From contig CACIRC010000006.1 in assembly GCA_902588895.1 (NCBI GenBank), positions 1 to 54,791 on the forward strand: a stretch of 54,791 nucleotides of DNA. The letters run 5' to 3'. The translations under genes and the position numbers were made by a program. The notes under the pieces are model-generated. The model had not been told where the DNA came from. It ran no database searches and was given only the letters and a program-made list of their open reading frames with translations. Each line of letters begins with the position of its first letter. Positions within the stretch are counted from its first letter, which is position 1. Shown piece after piece: positions 19,813 to 26,205 of the stretch. This DNA comes from an uncultured Pelagibacteraceae bacterium. GTDB taxonomy: Bacteria; Pseudomonadota; Alphaproteobacteria; Pelagibacterales; Pelagibacteraceae.

Positions 19813-20117
19813 TTTTTAATTTTTTTCTTCTTTTTTTTCTTTGTGTAAAAACCAGTTTTTGGATCTAGGTTATGCGTTTTTAGCATTTTCCTTTTCTCTT
19901 TTTTTAATTGATTATTATAGCTTTCCCATTTTTCAGCATCAAAACCACTTTTCCTATCAAATAATTTTAAAATAAAAAATATGACTATAATTATTCCAAA
20001 AACAACACCAATAAACTCATTAGGTGAAGCCATACCAAGGTCAATCATAAAATTAAAAGAATAAGCATTCCCACTTAACAACAAACCCAGAACCACGATC
20101 CCTAAAAGTTTTTTCAT
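19809..20117 (-). CDS. Small exported/membrane protein, 102 aa, unknown
   Basis: It has a clear Sec-type signal peptide (MKKLLGIVVLGLLLSGNAYS), with a likely cleavage after about residue 20. A hydrophobic segment follows at about 35-52 (FIGVVFGIIIVIFFILKLF). The C-terminal half is highly basic and ends in a lysine run (KKKKKKKIKK). This signal sequence style recurs in small SAR11 proteins of unknown function (from memory, not searched). The start is 5 bp after the 45-aa gene; the stop overlaps the 59-aa gene by 4 bp. Confidence 0.75.
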   Translation of the reverse strand: MKKLLGIVVLGLLLSGNAYSFNFMIDLGMASPNEFIGVVFGIIIVIFFILKLFDRKSGFDAEKWESYNNQLKKEKRKMLKTHNLDPKTGFYTKKKKKKKIKK

Positions 20118-20122
20118 TTAAT

Positions 20123-20260
20123 CTACCACGCAGTTAATTTCCAACACTCATCGACATCTTCAATACGAACATAACAACCTAGAAAAGACATAATTTTGAA
20201 TGCACAAAAACCTCCAACTAAAATAATAACTACTAGCATTATTGGATTAATTTTTTTCAT
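20123..20260 (-). CDS. Small membrane protein, 45 aa, unknown
   Basis: ATG at 20258-20260, stop TAG at 20123-20125. Residues about 5-28 (NPIMLVVIILVGGFCAFKIM) form one hydrophobic segment. A short tail with three cysteines overall, including CW near the end (VDECWKLTAW), follows. It starts 3 bp after the nadK stop and ends 5 bp before the 102-aa gene, so it is likely part of the same transcript. Composition and spacing favour a real gene; function unknown. Confidence 0.55.
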   Translation of the reverse strand: MKKINPIMLVVIILVGGFCAFKIMSFLGCYVRIEDVDECWKLTAW

Positions 20261-20263
20261 TTA

Positions 20264-21034
20264 CTAACTTGTCTCTCTTCTTATTTGTTCAATTTTAATC
20301 TTTTTTTGTAGACTTCTGTTTTTATCATAAAGAAGATTAAACTTTATTTTATTATTAGTTTTAACTGTAATTGATTTAGCATTTCTTACTTCTAAATTAT
20401 CTGCAACAGCACTAATAGGTCTCTTAGTTGGGTTTAAGTTAGTTATAACTATTTTAGTTTTATCATTAACAATTTTACCCTTCCATCTTCTTGGTCTAAA
20501 AGCACTTATTGGAGATATTGATAATTTTTTTGAATGAAGACTTAAGATAGGTCCATGAACTGAGAGGTTATAAGCTGTGCTTCCTGCAGGTGTTGATACT
20601 AATACCCCATCTGAAACTAAATTCTTAATTACTTGTCTTGAGCCTTGTTTAATAGATAATGAAGCAGCCTGTCTACTTTGTCTAAGAACAGACACTTCAT
20701 TAATAGCTATAGATCTTCTTATTTGATTATTTTTATTCCTAACAATCATTTCTAATGGAGAAATTGAAACCATGTTTGCTTTTAATAAATTTTTTATAAT
20801 ATCTTTTGATGAAAATTTATTCATGAGAAAACCATAATTTCCTGAATTGATTCCATAAAAATGTTTTTTAGAATTTTTATTCTTTTTAAGTGTTTGAAGC
20901 ATAAAACCATCACCACCGATAACTATGATCAGATTCTCTTTTTTAAAATGACTAAACTTAATTTTTTTTATTAATAAATTTTTAATCTTTGAAGATTTTT
21001 TATTTTTATCTGAAATAATTTGAAGTTTATTCAT
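20264..21034 (-). CDS. nadK: NAD kinase
   Basis: Protein of 256 aa, on the short side (family usually 270-300). It phosphorylates NAD to NADP. Motifs: GGDG (IVIGGDGFML, residues about 39-48), NSGNYGFL, and TPAGSTAYNLS, all in the expected order. It starts only 4 nt after the encoded CCA of tRNA-Leu, so its ribosome-binding region lies inside the tRNA acceptor stem (GAGGG, then CACCATTAA, then ATG). It is followed by the four small genes with nearly no spacing. Confidence 0.93.
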   Translation of the reverse strand: MNKLQIISDKNKKSSKIKNLLIKKIKFSHFKKENLIIVIGGDGFMLQTLKKNKNSKKHFYGINSGNYGFLMNKFSSKDIIKNLLKANMVSISPLEMIVRNKNNQIRRSIAINEVSVLRQSRQAASLSIKQGSRQVIKNLVSDGVLVSTPAGSTAYNLSVHGPILSLHSKKLSISPISAFRPRRWKGKIVNDKTKIVITNLNPTKRPISAVADNLEVRNAKSITVKTNNKIKFNLLYDKNRSLQKKIKIEQIRRETS

Positions 21035-21038
21035 TTAA

Positions 21039-21124
21039 TGGTGCCCTCGGCCAGACTCGAACTGGCACTCCGCAAGCGGCAAGGATTTTAAGTCCTTTGT
21101 GTCTACCAATTTCACCACGAGGGC
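21039..21124 (-). tRNA. tRNA-Leu (TAA anticodon)
   Basis: 86 nt with encoded CCA and a long variable arm. The acceptor GCCCTCG pairs with CGAGGGC, the anticodon loop is CTTAAAA (anticodon TAA), and the T-arm contains AGTTCGAGTCT. The 5' half, from the anticodon loop outward, and about 65 bp upstream are duplicated at 23780-23883. nadK begins 4 nt after its 3' end. Confidence 0.97.
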
Positions 21125-21189
21125 ATTAATGAATTTCATGGGTGTTTATGCTAATATTTATAATTCAACAAGACTAATAAGTAAAATTT
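21086..21189. repeat. Direct repeat copy A: tRNA-Leu 5' half plus upstream DNA
   Basis: Matches 23780-23883 in the same orientation: 104 nt, identical for the first 55 (tRNA 5' half and about 16 bp upstream), then 6 mismatches in the remaining 49. The repeat starts inside the anticodon loop, a usual crossover site for tyrosine recombinases. Both copies keep a minus-strand TTACTT, 16 bp, TATAAA pair that may be the tRNA promoter. Confidence 0.9.
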
Positions 21190-21206
21190 TTTTAAATTAT
21201 CTCGCT

Positions 21207-21249
21207 AGGTACTGGTCAGGTACTGGTTGTCCTATATTATCCTATAAGA
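21207..21249. repeat. Phased short repeats beside tRNA-Leu
   Basis: Two 11-bp units AGGTACTGGTC and AGGTACTGGTT (21207-21217, 21218-21228), followed by two 10-bp units TCCTATATTA and TCCTATAAGA (21230-21239, 21240-21249). They lie between the tRNA-Leu upstream region and the end of the caspase-fusion gene. The same AGGTACTG unit recurs with 11-bp spacing at the other end of that gene (23632-23653). They may be arm-type recombinase sites. Confidence 0.7.
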
Positions 21250-21256
21250 TTTTCCT

Positions 21257-23611
21257 TTATCTATAACTCATTAAAACTTTGTCAGGATCCCCTGCAAGAG
21301 AAGGATTTTGTTGTCTACCAAGCTCTGAGGCTTTCTGAGATACGTTTTCATCCATGTAAGCTAGTAACTCTCCATTTGTTATTTTCTTATCTTGATTGAT
21401 ATCAGCCTTCCCTTCTAATCCTTTCATTAAATAATAACTAAATATCCCATGTTTAGCTTCTTTTAATCCTGATGAAATTTGATCAAGTTGTGAAGCTGAA
21501 AAAATTGTAAAGTTATCTGGTATACCCTCCTCTTCATTTGCAACAATTCTAACTGGTCTAGCTGATGCCAATAAAGTTTCTTCATCTCTTGATACACCAC
21601 TATAACAAGTATCAAAAAACATGGTCACTGACTTTGGTTTTAATTTTGTTATCGTATCAAATATTTCTGATCTAGATAAAGCAGTTCTTTTTAATAAATC
21701 AGGATCACTATCTTGAGAAAGTAAAAATAATTCTTTTCCATCATTAGTAGCTAGACCATGACCTGCAAAAAATATAATTAATTCTGTCTGACCTGATTTA
21801 ATTTTACCAGGTAACCATTTTTCTAAAATTCCTATAGAGCTTATTAAATTAGCATCTTTATCTATTAATAATTTAATGTTCTGTTGTTTTATCCCAAAGC
21901 CTCTTTTTGCATATTCAGCAAAATATTTTGCATCTAGATTTGCGTATGTTGCTTTTGGTGATTGATTATAATTCTCAATACCAAAGATCAACGCTACAGT
22001 ATGATTATTTGTTTCTTTTTTAAGTTTTGAAGGATCCAAAGGTTCTAATTTTTTTACAACAGATGTTTCTTCAATATCTACAATAATATTTATAATTTTT
22101 TCCTTAGATTTATTACCCCATTGATCAATAGCTACAAGTTTAATGCTTTCATTTACTGGACTAAATCGTTTTATATCAAACTCTTTATTTTCAAGCTTTA
22201 CAATTTGTCCATCTATTTCAAGATATATTTTTTCAGAACCATCCTCTATAACTTTACCTGAAATCATATAAGTTGAATCTTTAAACGTAAAACTATCTGC
22301 AATAATTATTTCTGGAGCAGTAACATCTTTAATTTTTAAATAACCAGGTTCAAATTCTTCTTGTTCTATCTTTTCTACTTTTTTTTTCTTTTTTATTAAG
22401 TCAACTAAAGTTTTTTTTGGTTTTTTAGCTACTTCTGTATCTTCTTTCGGTTTCTTTCTTTTCTTAACGATATATTTACCTTTACCGATACTTGCTTTCA
22501 TTGCCTCCCATTTTTCTCCTGTTTCTGGATAGTTATCAGCCCAAAATAAAGCATCAATAAAAATAAAATTTTTAGTATTTTGTGGAGAAGTTGACATTTG
22601 TGGTAACATATTTGTTTTACCGTCTTTAAAAAAAGGCTCTCTATCCTCAACAAATTCTATTGCAGAACGTCTCCAAGGAGCATAAGCAATATATTTTAGC
22701 TGGGAAGCGCCGCCAGCAGTACTAGTCATTTCTCTAAGAATTTTTAAAGCTTTACCATTTTTATAATTGGGTCCATTTTTTACTAATGCAAAAAACTCAT
22801 AATCAATTATTTGTGCATCCCAAACTTGTTTAATAGGTTTTCCTGCTATTTCAGCATTAAACAATCTACCGTTCCAAGCTGTTGACATCACAACTTCGCC
22901 ACTGGCTAATAATTCTGCTGGTTGAGCACCTGCAGACCAAAAAACACATCCACCTTGTGGATCTGCACAAAGATCATTTATTTTATAAAGTGCTCTTTGA
23001 AGTCCTTTTTTAGTTCTTAGTTTTTTATAAATATTCGCACCACCATTTCCTGGTTTTACTCCATCAGCTGCTAGAGCAATCTCTAAATTAGCTAATGCTC
23101 CTTTATAAAGCGCTCTTTTACCTGGGAATTTTTTTGTATCAAAAAAATCTTTAATAGTTTTTGGTTTTCCTTTGACATTATTTGTATTGTAAGCCCAAGT
23201 CCATGAGTATAAAATATTACCAACTGCACACTTAGATGGCATTCCAGTTATAAAGTCTTGGCTTGCAGGAGTTCCATCAGGAGCTGGTGAAAAATCTTTA
23301 TCAAAATCAAATTTATGAAAAAGACCTTCATCACATCCAACAATAGTATCCATGGCAAATACATCCATTATATCCCATTTAATTTTTCCAGATTTTTTTT
23401 GAGCTTTTAATTCAGATAAACCACCAGAATAATCAACAAATTTAGTTTTTATACCTGTTTGTTTTTCAGCATAATCTGCTGGTCCCAACCTTTGCATTTC
23501 TGTGTAAGCACCACCCCAGGAAACAATGGTTACTGGTTTTGCGTAAGTATTAATTATAGTTACAAAACTAAAACCAAGAACGAGGGACAGATGTGCTAGT
23601 AAACGTTTCAT
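21257..23611 (-). CDS. Secreted fusion: solute-binding (PotD-like) domain, Ig-like domain, caspase (peptidase C14) domain
   Basis: Protein of 784 aa. Residues 1-24 form a Sec signal peptide ending TYA. Residues about 25-375 look like a type-2 periplasmic binding protein of the spermidine/putrescine kind (VTIVSWGGAYTEM; later STAWNGRLF). A Lys/Glu-rich linker follows (about 381-420). Residues about 428-515 resemble a bacterial Ig-like domain (VTAPEI ... VAIDQWGNKSK). Residues about 535-784 are a caspase-fold domain with the His/Cys dyad: H618 in FFAGHGL and C669 in FFDTCYSG. An EF-hand-like loop lies at 737-748 (D-x-N-x-D-x-K-I-x-x-x-E). No permease or ATPase is adjacent. It sits alone between two copies of the tRNA-Leu 5' half. 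The protein is predicted to be periplasmic. The domain calls are by motif reading; ligand and protease substrate are unknown. Confidence 0.85.
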   Translation of the reverse strand: MKRLLAHLSLVLGFSFVTIINTYAKPVTIVSWGGAYTEMQRLGPADYAEKQTGIKTKFVDYSGGLSELKAQKKSGKIKWDIMDVFAMDTIVGCDEGLFHKFDFDKDFSPAPDGTPASQDFITGMPSKCAVGNILYSWTWAYNTNNVKGKPKTIKDFFDTKKFPGKRALYKGALANLEIALAADGVKPGNGGANIYKKLRTKKGLQRALYKINDLCADPQGGCVFWSAGAQPAELLASGEVVMSTAWNGRLFNAEIAGKPIKQVWDAQIIDYEFFALVKNGPNYKNGKALKILREMTSTAGGASQLKYIAYAPWRRSAIEFVEDREPFFKDGKTNMLPQMSTSPQNTKNFIFIDALFWADNYPETGEKWEAMKASIGKGKYIVKKRKKPKEDTEVAKKPKKTLVDLIKKKKKVEKIEQEEFEPGYLKIKDVTAPEIIIADSFTFKDSTYMISGKVIEDGSEKIYLEIDGQIVKLENKEFDIKRFSPVNESIKLVAIDQWGNKSKEKIINIIVDIEETSVVKKLEPLDPSKLKKETNNHTVALIFGIENYNQSPKATYANLDAKYFAEYAKRGFGIKQQNIKLLIDKDANLISSIGILEKWLPGKIKSGQTELIIFFAGHGLATNDGKELFLLSQDSDPDLLKRTALSRSEIFDTITKLKPKSVTMFFDTCYSGVSRDEETLLASARPVRIVANEEEGIPDNFTIFSASQLDQISSGLKEAKHGIFSYYLMKGLEGKADINQDKKITNGELLAYMDENVSQKASELGRQQNPSLAGDPDKVLMSYR

Positions 23612-23631
23612 GAGATTTATATTATCTCTTT

Positions 23632-23653
23632 AGGTACTGTTTTGGTACTGGTT
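23632..23653. repeat. Two 11-bp repeats upstream of the caspase-fusion gene
   Basis: AGGTACTGTTT (23632-23642) and TGGTACTGGTT (23643-23653), an exact 11-bp period, 21 bp upstream of the start codon of the fusion gene. The core GGTACTG is the same as in the pair at 21207-21228 on the far side of the gene. The sites could bind a recombinase or a regulator of the gene. Confidence 0.65.
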
Positions 23654-23720
23654 TTAAAGCATTTAATAAACTTTATTTCCTAATATTTATTTAAGGTTTA
23701 TTTGAAATTATAAGATTTAA

Positions 23721-23760
23721 TAGGATGTTTTAGACTACCTTGGACTACTATGGACTGACT
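23721..23760. repeat. Degenerate 10-bp phased repeats next to the tRNA-Leu remnant
   Basis: Four 10-bp blocks TAGGATGTTT, TAGACTACCT, TGGACTACTA and TGGACTGACT. Units 2 to 4 share the core RGACT. They lie 11 bp before the tRNA-Leu remnant. With the other phased repeats they fill most of the 276-bp gap between the fusion gene and the GT87 gene. Confidence 0.5.
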
Positions 23761-23771
23761 AAAAAGTGAAT

Positions 23772-23818
23772 CCCTCGGCTTTTAAGTCCTTTGTGTCTAC
23801 CAATTTCACCACGAGGGC
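23772..23818 (-). pseudogene. tRNA-Leu remnant with internal deletion
   Basis: Reading on the minus strand, GCCCTCG and the whole D-arm and 5' anticodon stem of tRNA-Leu are identical to the intact gene for 39 nt. The sequence then jumps directly to GCCGAGGG, which equals the 3' acceptor strand of tRNA-Leu (8 nt). About 34 bp, comprising the 3' anticodon stem, variable arm and T-arm, are missing. The remaining CCCTCG and CGAGGG could still pair. It cannot work as a tRNA. The 8-nt 3' match could be chance; the 39-nt match cannot. Confidence 0.75.
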
Positions 23819-23883
23819 ATTAATGAATTTCATGAGTATTTATGCTAATATTTATAATTGAACAAGTAAAATAAGTAAAATTT
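23780..23883. repeat. Direct repeat copy B: tRNA-Leu 5' half plus upstream DNA
   Basis: Partner of 21086-21189 (98 of 104 identical by eye, first 55 identical), displaced by 2694 bp. Together the copies bracket the caspase-fusion gene. This copy abuts the end of the GT87 gene (stop at 23888), so the upstream half may be the original chromosomal tRNA promoter region. Confidence 0.9.
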
Positions 23884-23887
23884 AACA

Positions 23888-25024
23888 TTAATAAAATTTA
23901 AGATTAAAAAAATATAAATTATCTTTATTTTTGTAGGAATAAATATTTGTAACTACTAATCCTATAATAAATAACAATAAAATTGGCTGATATATTGTAT
24001 CAAAATCAATCAGATGATTAATTATTCTATTAAAATAAAAGAAATACAAAACAAAATATATATTAATTTTATTTATTAAATATTCAGTATTTAAAAACGA
24101 ATAACAAAGAATAGGAAATAATAAAACATAATCATAGTTTGAATGTGGAAAAAAAATTAGCGGACATATAAACACTAAAGACATTTTAAAAAAAATATCA
24201 TTATTTTTATTTATTTTAATTAGCAAAATAAAATTAAATATAAATATTAAGAGTAAGATTAACAACTTAAAATAAAGTTCTTTTGCTGGAGCAAAATAAA
24301 TATTTATTAAAGAAAAAAGATCTGCATCTCTGATGTACCCTTTTTTTAGAGATAATTGAATTGGCTCAAAAAAATTTATTAATGGATCGCTACTTGTAAC
24401 TGAAAAGTAAATTAACCAACCAGCAAAATATGGAATAGAAGCTAAAATAAAATATTTATATTGTTTAGATGCAAGAAAATTTAAAAAAACTACGTATCCA
24501 GTACTATATTTAACATAGGATAAACCAGAAAGAATAGCTGAAAAATTTTTATAATATATAAAGGGAAGCATCATAAAAAACATAACAAACAAACTTTGTT
24601 GTCCATAATTTAAAGTCATTCTTGATGGGTAACATGTAATAAATATTAATAATAATAATATAGTTTTATATTTAGATAATTTAAAAGATGTACAAATTAA
24701 AATTGGAATAAGAAAAATAAAAATAATATTAACTCCAAGCCAAAGTATTCTTGCTGTTTCCCATTTAAACAAAGTAAATGGGTAGTACAAGACATGAAGT
24801 AAATGAGCGTATTCACCATTTTGACATAGAAAATCACCTTTTCCATTTATTATAAATTTTTGATAATGATTTACACCTTCCCAAAATAATACAGCAGGTT
24901 GCCATTGAAAATCACATCCATTTACTAATCCCTTGCTTACGGTGTTTATAAATGAAAATATTGAAACAATTATCAAAAAATATAAAAAACCTTTTTTATT
25001 TTTTTTTATAAATTTTGATATCAT
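23888..25024 (-). CDS. Polytopic membrane glycosyltransferase, GT87 (DUF2029)-like
   Basis: Protein of 378 aa with about nine or ten hydrophobic segments. Features of the polyprenyl-phosphate-mannose-dependent GT87 class: an acidic residue after the first membrane segment (CDFQWQPAVLFWEG, residues about 37-50) and NYGQQSLFVMFFM near 140. It likely transfers a sugar from a lipid carrier at the inner membrane. The very AT-rich codon use (many Ile, Phe, Lys, Tyr) is stronger than in neighbouring core genes. It is 10 bp after the GGCT-like gene. The exact sugar and acceptor are unknown. Confidence 0.6.
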   Translation of the reverse strand: MISKFIKKNKKGFLYFLIIVSIFSFINTVSKGLVNGCDFQWQPAVLFWEGVNHYQKFIINGKGDFLCQNGEYAHLLHVLYYPFTLFKWETARILWLGVNIIFIFLIPILICTSFKLSKYKTILLLLIFITCYPSRMTLNYGQQSLFVMFFMMLPFIYYKNFSAILSGLSYVKYSTGYVVFLNFLASKQYKYFILASIPYFAGWLIYFSVTSSDPLINFFEPIQLSLKKGYIRDADLFSLINIYFAPAKELYFKLLILLLIFIFNFILLIKINKNNDIFFKMSLVFICPLIFFPHSNYDYVLLFPILCYSFLNTEYLINKINIYFVLYFFYFNRIINHLIDFDTIYQPILLLFIIGLVVTNIYSYKNKDNLYFFNLKFY

Positions 25025-25034
25025 TTAATTTAAT

Positions 25035-25436
25035 TTAATTATTTAAAGCCTTTGTAAGAAATTTTATATCAAGCTTACAATCACGATATCCTCTCTTTAC
25101 TACATTTAAATATCTTTCTGTAGGAAACTTAAATGGTGTTTTTTTAACCATTGTATACGTCATCACTTTTTTTCCATAATAGTAAAAAAAATACTTCTTA
25201 TAAAGAATTGGAAAATCCTCATACACATCTAGCTTTTTTTCATCACTTTTGGAAATTTCAAACAATGCACCAGGAACAATAGAATTTTTTTTTAGCTCAA
25301 TATCTGCAGCTCTATACTTGCTTCTAAAGGTTAATCTAAAATTTTTTAAATTTATTTTTTTAAGAAATATACTATCTTTACATCTACGTCGCATCTGAAA
25401 GTGATTGAGATTACTACCATAAGCAAAATAAAGCAT
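25035..25436 (-). CDS. Gamma-glutamylcyclotransferase-like (GGCT/AIG2 fold) protein
   Basis: Protein of 133 aa. It begins with the fold's YFAYGSNL signature (residues 3-10, substrate-binding loop). A likely catalytic glutamate is E73 in LDVYEDFP. Family members cleave gamma-glutamyl or related amide bonds with pyroglutamate release; the actual substrate here is unknown. Its start shares a base with the stop of the CinA-like gene (TAATG), so the two are probably coupled. Confidence 0.75.
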   Translation of the reverse strand: MLYFAYGSNLNHFQMRRRCKDSIFLKKINLKNFRLTFRSKYRAADIELKKNSIVPGALFEISKSDEKKLDVYEDFPILYKKYFFYYYGKKVMTYTMVKKTPFKFPTERYLNVVKRGYRDCKLDIKFLTKALNN

Positions 25437-26185
25437 TATCGATCAACTACCTCAATTTTTTTTTCATTAACAAATTTTGATATTTGAGAACTACATTTAT
25501 CAATTTTATTTTGATCTTCAGATCTTATTACTATTGAAACACCTAATTTACCTGCATGAAAGAATGGATAACTTCCTATTTCAACATCTTGATTATCATT
25601 TTGAACTTTTTTTAAAGAGCTGGCTATTTCACTTTCAACAGTTCTTAAACTTATCGTCAGACTTTTTATAGGCTCACCACCTACTATGCTGTTTGTTAAT
25701 CCTCCTAACATCGATTTCAAGATAGATGGTACTCCTGGCAAAGAAAAAACATTTTCAACATTAAAACCTGGCGCTCCACTTGTTGGATTTAAAATTAATT
25801 TTGCATTCTCTGGCATCCATGCCATTTTTTGTCTTCCCTCAGTAAATTTGCCTGGTTCATAATAAGTTTCTAAAATTTTAAATGCCTCTTTATGAGCTTC
25901 ATATTTTATTCCAAATGCTTTTGAAACTGCTTGAGCAGTTATATCATCATGAGTTGGACCAATACCACCGGTTGTAAAAACATAATCATATGTTGACCTT
26001 AGCAAATTTAAAGTATCAATAATTACCTTCTCGATATCTGGTATTACCCTAACCTCTGCAACATTAACTCCTATTGAATTAAGCCAAGTAGCCAAGGTTG
26101 ATGTATTTGTGTCTTGCGTTCTCCCAGACAGGATTTCATTACCAATAATTAAAATCGAAGCATTAACTTTTACTTTTTTATCCAT
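25436..26185 (-). CDS. CinA-like molybdopterin-binding-domain protein
   Basis: Protein of 249 aa. The N-terminal MoaB/MogA-like fold has IIGNEILSGRTQDTN (residues 13-27) and TTGGIGPTHDDIT (71-83). This is the N-terminal CinA domain, which in other bacteria hydrolyses ADP-ribose-type nucleotides. The C-terminal PncC-like deamidase domain of full-length CinA (about 415 aa) is absent. Only 20 bp separate its start from the divergent sfsA. Confidence 0.8.
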   Translation of the reverse strand: MDKKVKVNASILIIGNEILSGRTQDTNTSTLATWLNSIGVNVAEVRVIPDIEKVIIDTLNLLRSTYDYVFTTGGIGPTHDDITAQAVSKAFGIKYEAHKEAFKILETYYEPGKFTEGRQKMAWMPENAKLILNPTSGAPGFNVENVFSLPGVPSILKSMLGGLTNSIVGGEPIKSLTISLRTVESEIASSLKKVQNDNQDVEIGSYPFFHAGKLGVSIVIRSEDQNKIDKCSSQISKFVNEKKIEVVDR

Positions 26186-26193
26186 ATGAAATA

Positions 26194-26199
26194 TATAAT
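26194..26199 (+). promoter_or_regulatory. Consensus -10 element directly before sfsA
   Basis: TATAAT ends 6 bp before the sfsA ATG (26206-26208), so transcription would start at or next to the start codon, giving a leaderless mRNA. No convincing -35 hexamer is visible at 17-18 bp, where the cinA-like coding sequence lies. The hexamer could be chance in AT-rich DNA. Confidence 0.3.
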
Positions 26200-26205
26200 T
26201 TAGTA

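Noticed and set aside
21039..23611. The region as an intact prophage or insertion sequence
   Set aside because: No integrase, transposase or phage structural gene and no terminal inverted repeats are present; only att-like direct repeats and one cargo gene remain.
25436..26185. cinA-like gene as a truncated pseudogene
   Set aside because: The frame is intact, coupled to the next gene, and stand-alone CinA N-terminal domain proteins are common.
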